Positions 39,992 through 47,315 of a stretch of 64,000 nucleotides of DNA are shown one piece after another (within the stretch, counting starts at the first letter, position 1; every line of letters starts with the position of its first letter). The notes beneath the pieces are model-generated. The model worked only from the letters and a program-made list of their open reading frames with translations, did not search any database and was not told the origin of the DNA. The stretch spans positions 1-64,000 of the forward strand of contig NC_012796.1 in the NCBI RefSeq assembly GCF_000010665.1. The letters are read 5' to 3'. The stretch is from Solidesulfovibrio magneticus RS-1. GTDB lineage: Bacteria; Desulfobacterota; Desulfovibrionia; Desulfovibrionales; Desulfovibrionaceae. Position numbers and translations under genes: made by a program.

Positions 39992-41119
39992 ATGGCTCTG
40001 ACTCGGGGCGACAAGATGATCATCGCGGGGGCGGCGGCCCTGGCCGTCACCGTGGTGCTCGGCTTGGCCGTTGTGAAAAAGCCGTATCTCTTCGGACTCG
40101 GCGAAAAGCCCGCCCCGGCCGACATTCCCCCGGCTCCGGCCGCTGCCGCGCCCGAAGTCCCGGCCGGCCCGCCGCCCATCACCGCGCCGCCGGCGGCCAT
40201 CGCCAAACAGGCGGCCGACGCCGCCGCGCCGGCTCCGGCCGCCGCGCCCATGCCTGCCCCGACGCCGTCCCCAGCCGCCGTGCCCGCCACGCCGACGCCT
40301 GTACCAGCCGCTCCGGCCGCCCCCCCGGCCAAGACCCCGCCGCCCCAGGTCGCCGGCGACGAGAGCCTGGAAAAGATGTTCGAGGAACTGGCCGGCGAAT
40401 CCGGCGGCAACAAAACCGGCAAACCCGGCGCGCCCAAGGCCGAGGCCAAACCCGCCGCGCCTGTTCCGGCTGTCCCGGCCGCGCCGGTGGCCACCACCCC
40501 GGCCGAGGCCATCAAGGCCGAAGCCCTGCCCGAACCCCAAGCCGCGCCGGCCCCGGGCCACGCCCCTGCCCCGGGCCACGCCCCTGCCCCGGCCAAGACT
40601 GATCCCAAGGCCGAGGCCAAGGCGAAAGCCGAACAAGCCAAAGCCGAGGCCAAGGCCAAAGCCGAGCAGGCCAAGGCGGAAGCCAAAGCCAAGGCGGAAC
40701 AAGCCAAGGCCGAAGCCAAGGCCACCCCCGCGCCCAAGCCCGTCGCCCCGGCTGCCCCGACGGCCCCGGCCGCCGCCAGGCCGGTTGCCGGCGGCGGCAA
40801 CGTCATCCGGGTGATTGCCGAGGAAAAACCCGGCGAATACGTGCTGGTCATCCAAACCAACAAGCCGCCGGCGAATTTCTCGCGCATGTTCATGACCGAC
40901 CCGCCCCGGCTGGTCCTGGATATCGATGGGGCCTGGAACTACAACGGTCCGCTGTCCAGCTCCACGGGCGACGCGTTTATCCGGCAGATCCGGGTGGGCA
41001 AGCACGCCGACAAGTTCCGCGTGGTGCTCGACATGGCCCCGGACGCCACCACGCGCCTTCGCGGCGCGCCCACGGCCGAACGCGTGCCCGAGGGCGTGGC
41101 CTTGCGCATCCCCAAATAG
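39992..41119 (+). CDS. AMIN-domain envelope protein with repetitive linker
   Basis: 375 residues. An N-terminal membrane anchor (GDKMIIAGAAALAVTVVLGLAVV) is followed by a ~240-residue low-complexity Pro/Ala linker, with two APAPGH units and three exact 11-residue AEAKAKAEQAK units. The C-terminal AMIN domain is about 110 residues (VLVIQTNKPPANFSRMFMTDPPRLVLDIDG). AMIN domains bind peptidoglycan or septal sites. ATG 39992 after GGGGGAAG is chosen; the preceding in-frame stretch has no homology-like pattern. It starts a three-gene envelope operon. Confidence 0.75.
   Translation: MALTRGDKMIIAGAAALAVTVVLGLAVVKKPYLFGLGEKPAPADIPPAPAAAAPEVPAGPPPITAPPAAIAKQAADAAAPAPAAAPMPAPTPSPAAVPATPTPVPAAPAAPPAKTPPPQVAGDESLEKMFEELAGESGGNKTGKPGAPKAEAKPAAPVPAVPAAPVATTPAEAIKAEALPEPQAAPAPGHAPAPGHAPAPAKTDPKAEAKAKAEQAKAEAKAKAEQAKAEAKAKAEQAKAEAKATPAPKPVAPAAPTAPAAARPVAGGGNVIRVIAEEKPGEYVLVIQTNKPPANFSRMFMTDPPRLVLDIDGAWNYNGPLSSSTGDAFIRQIRVGKHADKFRVVLDMAPDATTRLRGAPTAERVPEGVALRIPK
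40610..40723 (+). repeat. 33-base tandem repeat coding AEAKAKAEQAK
   Basis: Three in-frame 33-base units (40610-40708) plus a partial fourth encode an Ala/Lys/Glu helix inside the AMIN protein linker. Synonymous differences between units show the repeat is selected at protein level and not a very recent duplication. It resembles the TolA-type helical spacer. Confidence 0.8.
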
Positions 41120-41149
41120 GCCGATGTTCATGGCCCGAGGTCCGATTTC

Positions 41150-42235
41150 GTGAAACGCTTCCTTTCCCTGACCGGCCGGACGGTCAAATGGCTCCTCATC
41201 GCCGTGCTGGCCGTCGAGGTGTTGTCCTTTGCCGTCATCACCACCAGCAACTGGATCATCTACGGCAATCTGCGCGAAGGCCCCAAGGCCGTCTACGACC
41301 CGTATACGCTGTTTCTCATGGAAAACGGCGTGTGGCCCACGGCCAATTGCGAAGTGGTCCCCAACCACCCGGAACTGTCGCGCACCATCTGGTTTTTCGG
41401 CGGCTCCACCATGCGGGCCAGCTCCGCCCCCTATGAGCGCTCCATTCCGTCCCTGGTGGCCAAGGCCTTAAACGAACGTGACAAGCCCTGCGTATTCAAC
41501 TGCATGAACTTTGGCGTCAATTCCTTCAACTCGCTGTTGGAGATCAAATATCTGCAAAAGCAGTTCCTGGAATACATCATCCGGCCCAACCTCGTGGTCT
41601 TCTACGACGGGGCCAACGACGCCAACTACTTCGCCGTGCAAAAGGACCCCTACGCCCACGAAGGCAAGGAACGTGCCCAGGGCGTCATCGAAAGCTACTA
41701 CAAGTCGGGCGTGGGCCTTTTAAAGCCCCTTAACGCCGCCTACTTCGCCTCGTTCACCCGCGAGCTGGTGCAAAAATTCCTGTATACGGCCACGCCGCTG
41801 GACCCCAACTCCCCGGAGCTGGCCAAATTCATCGAACAGGTCGTGGCCCGCTACGATTTCGCCGAACGCCTCTCGGCCTGCTACGGGGCGAAATTCCTGC
41901 TTTTTCTCCAGCCGCTCTACTGGGTTGAAACCGCGCCGCCGGCCGATACGACCGTGGCCGCCAAGGAGCAGGAACTCATCCTTGGCCGCAAGACGTTTCC
42001 CCACGTGCGCGGCAACTTCAACACCGTCTACGCCGCTCTGGAAAAGGCCCTGGCCGGCAAGCCCTATTTCGTCAATCTGCGCGACGCCCTCAACGGACGC
42101 GCCGCCCCGGCCTACACCGCCGACGGCGTTCACAATACGGATACCGGACGCGAAGGCATCGTGGCCGCCATGCTGCCCCACATCCGCGACCGGCTCCCCT
42201 GCAACCTCGCCCCCGAACCCGGAGGTCACCAATGA
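41150..42235 (+). CDS. membrane-anchored SGNH-hydrolase-like protein
   Basis: 361 residues from GTG, with one N-terminal membrane helix (VKWLLIAVLAVEVLSFAV). It shows SGNH-fold blocks: IWFFGGSTMRAS (block I, GGST in place of GDS), FYDGANDANYF (block III, with the Asn) and DGVHNTDTGREGI (block V, DxxH). It is probably an acyl-hydrolase or acyltransferase acting on envelope sugars or lipids. The ribosome site is weak (CGAGG). It overlaps the eipA-like gene by four bases and so is linked to it. Confidence 0.7.
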   Translation: MKRFLSLTGRTVKWLLIAVLAVEVLSFAVITTSNWIIYGNLREGPKAVYDPYTLFLMENGVWPTANCEVVPNHPELSRTIWFFGGSTMRASSAPYERSIPSLVAKALNERDKPCVFNCMNFGVNSFNSLLEIKYLQKQFLEYIIRPNLVVFYDGANDANYFAVQKDPYAHEGKERAQGVIESYYKSGVGLLKPLNAAYFASFTRELVQKFLYTATPLDPNSPELAKFIEQVVARYDFAERLSACYGAKFLLFLQPLYWVETAPPADTTVAAKEQELILGRKTFPHVRGNFNTVYAALEKALAGKPYFVNLRDALNGRAAPAYTADGVHNTDTGREGIVAAMLPHIRDRLPCNLAPEPGGHQ

Positions 42236-43218
42236 ATCGTTTCGCCGCCGCCGTCCTGGCCGGCGCGCTCCTCCTGGCCGCCGCCCCGGCCGCCCAGGCC
42301 CAAGCCCTCAAGGAACGCTCCCTGTCCGATCCCCCGCCCAAAACACAGACCGCGCCGCCGCCCCCGGCCCAGCAAGGCGCGCCCGCCGGCCAGACGCCGC
42401 CCGTGCCGACCAGCGTCGGCGTCCAGCCCGCCCCAACCCCGGCGGCCCAGCCCCAGCAAGGCGCGACGGCCTACCAGCCGCAACCCGCCCAACCCGCGCC
42501 GGGCCAGCCGGGCGCGCCGCAGTACGCGCCCCAGCAGCCGTATCAGTCGGGCCAACCGTATCAGTCGGGCCAGCCTTACCAGCCGGCTCCGGCCGCCGCG
42601 CCCGGCTACCAGGGTGCGCCCCAAGGCCAATACGCGCCGCCGCCCGCCTCGGGCGAACCGGCCGGCGGCACCATGGTCAACGGCCAGCCCATCGGCACGG
42701 TGGCCCCGCCGCCGCCTCCGCCGCCGGCCAAGCCCGGTCCCTACAACCGCGACGAAGTCAACCGCGAAGTCATGGGCTTTTTCGAAGGCGGCTCCCGAGG
42801 CTTGGCCGAACTGGTGGCCCGGGCCTTTAAAGACCTCGGCCAGCCCGTGGGCTTCATCAAGGGCAACGAAGGCGGCGGCGCGCTGGTGGTCGGCTTCCGC
42901 TACGGCGTGGGCACGCTCTACCTCAAAGGCCAACCGCCCGTGCCGGTCTACTGGCAAAGCCCGTCGGTCGGCCTTGACCTGGGCGTCAACGCCGGCAAGG
43001 TGTTCACCCTGGTCTACGGCATGAACCGGCCGGACCAGATCTTCCAGCGCTTCCCGGGCGTGGACGGCAGCGCCTACGTGCTGGGCGGCTTCGGCATGAA
43101 CTACCAGCGCGTCGGCGACATCACCCTGGCTCCCATCCGGGTGGGCGTGGGCCTGCGCCTGGGCGCCAACGTCGGCTACCAAAGCTACACGCGGGAACAG
43201 ACGATCAACCCCTTTTAA
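42232..43218 (+). CDS. EipA/DUF1134-family periplasmic protein
   Basis: 328 residues. A signal peptide (cleavage after AAQAQ, near residue 24) is followed by a ~145-residue Pro/Gln linker with repeated PYQSGQ, then a C-terminal DUF1134 domain of ~150 residues. The domain is nearly textbook: VMGFFEGGSRGLAELVARAF, RYGVGTLYLKG, VYWQSPSVGLDLGVNAGKVF, QRFPGVDGSAYVLGGFGMNY and PIRVGVGLRLGANVGY. EipA (Brucella) is an envelope-integrity beta-barrel-like protein known mainly in alphaproteobacteria. The SGNH and AMIN genes precede it. Confidence 0.85.
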   Translation: MNRFAAAVLAGALLLAAAPAAQAQALKERSLSDPPPKTQTAPPPPAQQGAPAGQTPPVPTSVGVQPAPTPAAQPQQGATAYQPQPAQPAPGQPGAPQYAPQQPYQSGQPYQSGQPYQPAPAAAPGYQGAPQGQYAPPPASGEPAGGTMVNGQPIGTVAPPPPPPPAKPGPYNRDEVNREVMGFFEGGSRGLAELVARAFKDLGQPVGFIKGNEGGGALVVGFRYGVGTLYLKGQPPVPVYWQSPSVGLDLGVNAGKVFTLVYGMNRPDQIFQRFPGVDGSAYVLGGFGMNYQRVGDITLAPIRVGVGLRLGANVGYQSYTREQTINPF

Positions 43219-43221
43219 AGG

Positions 43222-43300
43222 CAGGGGAGGAAACCCCTTTTTGAAAAAAGGGGTTTCCTCCCCCGCGCCCGCTGCTTCCCCAAAAACTTTCCATGGGGGT
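43222..43300 (+). repeat. class C hairpin repeat after the eipA-like gene
   Basis: A near-perfect stem-loop of 19 pairs (43224-43263; arms GGGGAGGAAACCCCTTTTT and AAAAAGGGGTTTCCTCCCC) is followed by CTTCCCCAAAAACTTTCCATGGGGG. The same two-part unit is at 58520. It begins four bases past the stop codon and may serve as terminator. Confidence 0.75.
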
Positions 43301-43318
43301 GAAGGGGTGCGCAACGGA

Positions 43319-43352
43319 AGACGGCGGCTGTCCGGGAGGACAGCCGCCGTCT
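43319..43352. terminator. GC-rich hairpin in the eipA-aspA gap
   Basis: A perfect 15-base stem (AGACGGCGGCTGTCC / GGACAGCCGCCGTCT) with loop GGGA lies between two dispersed repeats and convergent genes. There is no T-tract. It is a further transcription or RNA-processing barrier, not seen elsewhere in the window. Confidence 0.5.
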
Positions 43353-43356
43353 TGGC

Positions 43357-43405
43357 TGGGGGGTCTGGGGGCCTCAGGCCCCCAGCCGCCGGAGGCATCT
43401 TCTCT
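43357..43405 (+). repeat. GC-rich intergenic palindromic repeat (class A)
   Basis: GGGGGGTC, arms TGGGGGCCT and AGGCCCCCA, tail GCCGCCGGAGGCATCTTCTC. It lies next to the aspA stop codon, between convergent genes. Confidence 0.85.
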
Positions 43406-43417
43406 TCCCTCTTCCCA

Positions 43418-44821
43418 TTACCCCTGCACAAAACGCGGCTGCATCATGTTTTCGGGCAGCAGCAGTTCGTCGAGCTGTTCTTGGGTGAGCACGCCCTTGC
43501 GCAGCACCAGTTCGTAGACGGATTCGCCGGTCTCCATGGCCTCCTTGGCCAGGGCGGCGCTCATTTCGTAGCCGATGACCGGATTGAGCGCCGTGACCAG
43601 GCCGATGCTGCGGGCGACCAGGCTGCGGCAGTGGTCGCGGTTGGCCGTGATGCCGTCCACGCAGCGGTCGCGCAGCACCCGGCAGGTCCGGGACAGGCGG
43701 GCGATGCCGGTGAACAGGCAGTGGGCGATGACCGGTTCCATGACGTTGAGTTCGAGCTGGCCGCTCTCGGCGGCCATGGTGATGGTGACGTCCTTGCCGA
43801 TGATGTCGAAGGCCACCTGGTTCATGACTTCCGGGATGACCGGATTGACCTTGCCGGGCATGATGGAGGAGCCGGGCTGCATGCGCGGCAGATTGATCTC
43901 GCCAAGGCCGGTGCGCGGCCCGGACGAGAGCAGGCGCAGGTCGTTGCAGATTTTGGAGAGCTTGACCGCGATGCGCTTGAGCACGCCCGAGAGCTGCACG
44001 TAGGCCCCGGTATCCCAGGTGGCCTCGATGAGGTTGGGCGAGGTGACGAGATTAAGGCCGGTCAGCTCGCGCAGGGCCTCGGTGGACAGCCGGCTGTAGC
44101 CCGGGCGGGAGTTGATGCCGGTGCCGATGGCCGTGGCCCCGAGGTTGATTTCGAGCAAAAGCGACCGGGCTTCCTGGAGCCGGCAGACGTCCTCGCCGAT
44201 GGTGGTGGCGTAGGCGGAAAATTCCTGTCCCAGGGTCATGGGCACGGCGTCCTGGAGCTGGGTGCGGCCCATCTTGATGACGTCGGCGAACTCCTCGCCC
44301 TTGGCCGCGAAACCGGCGAGCAGGTATTCCAGGGACTGGGCCAGGCCGCCCAGGGTCTGGTGCAGGGCCAGGCGGAAGGCGGTGGGATAGACGTCGTTGG
44401 TGGACTGGGAGCAGTTGACGTGGTTGTTGGGGTGGCAGTGGGCGTAATCGCCCTTGGGATGGCCCATAAGCTCCAGGGCGCGGTTGGCGATGACCTCGTT
44501 GGCGTTCATGTTGGTGGAGGTGCCGGCCCCGCCCTGGATGCAGTCCACCGGGAACTGGTCGAGGAGGCCTCCGGCGATGAGGTCGTCGCAGGCCCGGCAG
44601 ATGGCCTGGCCGATGGGGGCGGGGATGGCCCCGAGCTCCATGTTGGCCAGGGCGGCGGCCTTTTTGACGTAGCCCAGGGCGGCGATGAGTTCCGGGCAGC
44701 TGGATATGGGCTGGCCGCTTATGGGGAAGTTGTCCACGGCGCGCAGGGTCTGGATGCCGTAGTAGACGTCGTTGGCAATGGTCATCTCGCCCAAGAAATC
44801 ATGCTCGATCCGTGCCGGCAT
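43418..44821 (-). CDS. aspA: aspartate ammonia-lyase
   Basis: 467 residues of the aspartase/fumarase superfamily. It converts L-aspartate to fumarate and ammonia, feeding fumarate to the succinate/fumarate branch. Marks are MPARIEHDFLGEMTIANDVYYGIQTLRA, GGAGTSTNMNANEVIANRALE, HVNCSQSTNDVYPTAFRLA and the signature GSSIMPGKVNPVIPEVMNQV with the catalytic Ser. Aspartase is preferred to fumarase from the N-terminal pattern and length. It reads in the same direction as the sigma-54 activator but is separated from it by a repeat. Confidence 0.92.
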   Translation of the reverse strand: MPARIEHDFLGEMTIANDVYYGIQTLRAVDNFPISGQPISSCPELIAALGYVKKAAALANMELGAIPAPIGQAICRACDDLIAGGLLDQFPVDCIQGGAGTSTNMNANEVIANRALELMGHPKGDYAHCHPNNHVNCSQSTNDVYPTAFRLALHQTLGGLAQSLEYLLAGFAAKGEEFADVIKMGRTQLQDAVPMTLGQEFSAYATTIGEDVCRLQEARSLLLEINLGATAIGTGINSRPGYSRLSTEALRELTGLNLVTSPNLIEATWDTGAYVQLSGVLKRIAVKLSKICNDLRLLSSGPRTGLGEINLPRMQPGSSIMPGKVNPVIPEVMNQVAFDIIGKDVTITMAAESGQLELNVMEPVIAHCLFTGIARLSRTCRVLRDRCVDGITANRDHCRSLVARSIGLVTALNPVIGYEMSAALAKEAMETGESVYELVLRKGVLTQEQLDELLLPENMMQPRFVQG

Positions 44822-44901
44822 CCTGTTCTCCTTGCCGCCGAGCGGCGATCCATCGTGGCGTCTCGCCCATCATACACACTTTGTTCCGGCACGACACGAG
44901 T

Positions 44902-44951
44902 CGGGGGTCCGGGGGCCTGAGGCCCCCGGCGGGGCTCGGGGCAGCGCCCCG
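44902..44951 (+). repeat. GC-rich palindromic repeat with alternative tail
   Basis: GGGGGTCC, arms CCGGGGGCCT/AGGCCCCCGG, then CGGGGCTCGGGGCAGCGCCCCG. The tail equals that of the copy at 29518 and not the usual CCGCCGGAGGC. It lies just past the activator stop codon and before aspA. Confidence 0.75.
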
Positions 44952-44973
44952 TTTATGTCGCGCCTTTATTCGC

Positions 44974-46428
44974 CTACTCCCCGGCCGCTTTTTTGAGTTT
45001 GCGGAAGATGGTGGTGCGGTCCAGGCCCAGGCGTTTGGCGGCTTCGCCCACGGAGCCGAAGTGTTCGATGGCGCCTTCGAGGTAGTCGCGCTCGAAGGCG
45101 GCGATGACCTCTTTATAGGGCCGTTCCCAGTCCGGCTCCGGGGCGGCCATGGGCGGCGGGGCCAGCGTGGCCGGGCCGGTCGGCCGGGGGGCGTCCGAGG
45201 CCAGCGGGCATTCGGTCACCCGCATGGCCGTGGGCAGCTCATCGGCTTCGATGCGGCCGGAGTCGCAGGTGATGACCAGGCCTTCGATCAAGTTTTCGAG
45301 TTCGCGGACATTGCCGGGCCAGTTGTAGTGGGCCAGGATGCGTTCGGATTCCAGGGACAGGGTGGTGCGTTTGCGGTAGCGCGAGCCGAAGCGCTGGAGG
45401 AACATGCGGGCCAGGGGCAGGATGTCGTCGGGCCGGTCGCGCAGGGGCGGGATTTCCAGCACGGCCACGCGCAGGCGGAAAAAGAGGTCGCTGCGAAACG
45501 TGCCCACCTTGGCCTCGGCTTCGAGATTGCGGTTGGTGGCGGCAATGACGCGCACGTTGGTTTTTCGGGACTTGCTGGACCCGACAGGGGTCAGTTCGCG
45601 GTCCTGGAGCACGCGCAGAAGCTTGGACTGGAGGGGCAAGGGCATTTCGCCGATCTCGTCGAGAAAGATGGTGCCGCCTTCGGCCATCTCGAAAAAGCCC
45701 ACCCGGCCCTTGGGGTGGGCCCCGGTGAAGGCTCCGGGGGCGTAGCCAAAGAGTTCCGATTCGATCAGGTTTTCCGGGATGGAGGCGCAGTCCACCTTGA
45801 CGAAGGGCTTCTCGCGCCGGGGGCTGGCCTCGTGGATCATGCGGGCGAAGAGTTCCTTGCCCACGCCCGTTTCGCCCAGGACCAGGGCCACGGCGTCGGT
45901 GGCGGCCACCCGACGCAGCAGGTCCATCAGGCGCTTCATGGCCGAGTTCTCGGCGATAAAGCTCGTGATGCCTCCGCCCTCGCGGATGAAGAAATCCATC
46001 TGGTGCTGGTAGGTCTCGATGAGCTCCTGCTGGCGGGAGATGCGTTCGCGCATCCGGGCCATGAGCGTGATGTCGCGGGCGTAGAGCACCACCAGGCTGA
46101 CCTTGCCGTCGGGGTCGCGGATGGGCTTGCCGTCGATGGTCATGGAGCGGTTGTCGCGGGTGACCTGGATGGAGGAGGCGGGGCGGCCGGTGGCGACGAT
46201 TTCCGGGGTGATGGGGGCGATGTTGAAAAGCCCTTCGCGCTTGAGCTCTTCGACGTTTTTGCCGATGAGTTCGGCCTTGGCCATGCCGGTGAGTTGTTCG
46301 TAGGCGGCGTTGGCCTTGAGGGCATAGCCGTCGCGGTCGGCGATAAAGACGCCGTCCTCGATGCTGTCGAGGATGGCGTCGAGGTGTCCGGCCACGGGGT
46401 CGAGGGGTTTATGCACTTTTTTTCCCAA
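44974..46428 (-). CDS. PAS-domain sigma-54-dependent transcriptional activator
   Basis: 484 residues. A PAS domain occupies ~15-125 ([20 protein letters not shown]), a linker follows, and the AAA+ activator domain runs ~155-395. Walker A is [16 protein letters not shown], the sigma-54 contact loop GAFTGA is intact ([15 protein letters not shown]), Walker B is [13 protein letters not shown] and the arginine finger region reads [12 protein letters not shown]-terminal Fis HTH ([23 protein letters not shown]) closes it. There is no receiver domain, so the signal enters through PAS (ligand or redox). Divergent from a sigma-54 promoter 245 bases away, its likely target. Confidence 0.93.
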   Translation of the reverse strand: MGKKVHKPLDPVAGHLDAILDSIEDGVFIADRDGYALKANAAYEQLTGMAKAELIGKNVEELKREGLFNIAPITPEIVATGRPASSIQVTRDNRSMTIDGKPIRDPDGKVSLVVLYARDITLMARMRERISRQQELIETYQHQMDFFIREGGGITSFIAENSAMKRLMDLLRRVAATDAVALVLGETGVGKELFARMIHEASPRREKPFVKVDCASIPENLIESELFGYAPGAFTGAHPKGRVGFFEMAEGGTIFLDEIGEMPLPLQSKLLRVLQDRELTPVGSSKSRKTNVRVIAATNRNLEAEAKVGTFRSDLFFRLRVAVLEIPPLRDRPDDILPLARMFLQRFGSRYRKRTTLSLESERILAHYNWPGNVRELENLIEGLVITCDSGRIEADELPTAMRVTECPLASDAPRPTGPATLAPPPMAAPEPDWERPYKEVIAAFERDYLEGAIEHFGSVGEAAKRLGLDRTTIFRKLKKAAGE

Positions 46429-46516
46429 GGCGGGCCTCTTTTAACGAAGGGTTTGTCCCATTTTTCCCAAGCACGGCCAGTCCGCCTCGTGCAATAGCGC
46501 AACTCGTGGCGTTTCC

Positions 46517-46528
46517 GCAACATGTTGC
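46517..46528. promoter_or_regulatory. candidate activator binding site (UAS)
   Basis: GCAACATGTTGC is a perfect 12-base palindrome 145 bases upstream of the -24 box. A related half-site GCAACATGGC follows at 46597-46606. Enhancer sites at 70-200 bases upstream are usual for sigma-54 activators. The activator gene starts on the other side of these sites. Confidence 0.55.
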
Positions 46529-46672
46529 AATTTTGCCAAGCCACTGTTTTTCCAGGGTTTGCGGATTTTCAGCCTAGAACAGTCGATGCTTTTTTGCAAC
46601 ATGGCATGGCTTTTTCGAGGATTCATCAGACGCCTAAAAAAAATATCTAACAAAATAAGCATATTAAATAAA

Positions 46673-46688
46673 TGGCACGCCCGTTGCT
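46673..46688 (+). promoter_or_regulatory. sigma-54 (-24/-12) promoter
   Basis: TGGCACGCCCGTTGCT is an exact match to the sigma-54 consensus TGGCAC-N5-TTGC[T/A], with correct GG and GC spacing. It lies in an AT-rich patch 67 bases upstream of the IscU-like ATG. Together with the adjacent activator gene it is a strong regulatory call. Confidence 0.92.
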
Positions 46689-46754
46689 AATAGAGAAGCA
46701 ACAACGCGTGAGCAGCCGCAAACACCCTGCGAAGTTTTTATAAAGGAGACCGCC

Positions 46755-47117
46755 ATGAACGCCGAAGCCACCACCGCCAAGACCCGCCTGACCGTGAAGC
46801 CCCTGGACAACTACACCATCGAAGGCACCAGCGAATGTTCCGCCTGCGGACGCGCCGTGAAGATGCAGCTTCTTATCGAAAACGACATCATCGTCGACGC
46901 CGGCGGTACGGTCGAGAGCTGCGGCTACAGCCGCGAGTGCATGGCCGCTCTGTGCGCCACCGTCAAGGGCATGAGCGTTCTGGACGCCCAGACCGTGTCC
47001 AGCGAAGATTTCCAGCCGCTGATGACCCGCGTCATCGAAAAGCTCGGCTGCGACAACTGGTGTGTGGCGGCGTTGCGCATCGCCCTGCGCAACTATCGCC
47101 TCCGGGAAGCGGCCTAG
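46755..47117 (+). CDS. small IscU/NifU-N-like scaffold protein
   Basis: 120 residues. Cysteines fall where IscU ligands lie: SACGRAVKMQLLIE (Cys near residue 31), ESCGYSRECMAALCATVKGM (near 56, plus extra Cys) and CDNWCVAALRIALRNY (near 100-103, in place of the HC-SxLAxxA helix). The domain order and spacing fit the IscU/NifU-N fold, and extra Cys suggest a specialised Fe-S or metal role. Ribosome site AAAGGAG is strong. It is the only gene between a sigma-54 promoter and a terminator. The family link is by eye. Confidence 0.6.
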   Translation: MNAEATTAKTRLTVKPLDNYTIEGTSECSACGRAVKMQLLIENDIIVDAGGTVESCGYSRECMAALCATVKGMSVLDAQTVSSEDFQPLMTRVIEKLGCDNWCVAALRIALRNYRLREAA

Positions 47118-47170
47118 GCACCCCGCTCCCCAGCATCGGACACAACCCGTCCCACGCGGGCGTCCGGACA

Positions 47171-47211
47171 GGCCGGGAACCGACCGCCGCTATCGGTTCC
47201 CGGCCTTTTTT
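47171..47211 (+). terminator. Rho-independent terminator of the IscU-like gene
   Basis: GGCCGGGAACCGA and TCGGTTCCCGGCC form a perfect 13-base stem with a 9-base loop, followed by TTTTTT. It ends the one-gene sigma-54 transcript 54 bases past the stop. Confidence 0.92.
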
Positions 47212-47242
47212 GCGCCCTTTTCCCGGCTTTCGTCGCCGGCCT

Positions 47243-47271
47243 TTGACAGTCCCCCCCGGCTCCCGTAGGAC
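47243..47271 (+). promoter_or_regulatory. candidate glgP promoter
   Basis: A perfect -35 TTGACA (47243-47248) has TAGGAC 17 bases later (47266-47271). The -10 is a poor match (three of six). It lies 45 bases before glgP and after the preceding terminator, so a start near here is needed. Confidence 0.4.
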
Positions 47272-47315
47272 TAGATCAGAGTCCCACCCAAACGCCGCCG
47301 TCAGGGGAGCACGCC

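Noticed and set aside
40610-40723. Possible CRISPR-like repeat array
   Set aside because: Units are contiguous, in frame and have no spacers. They encode a protein helix.
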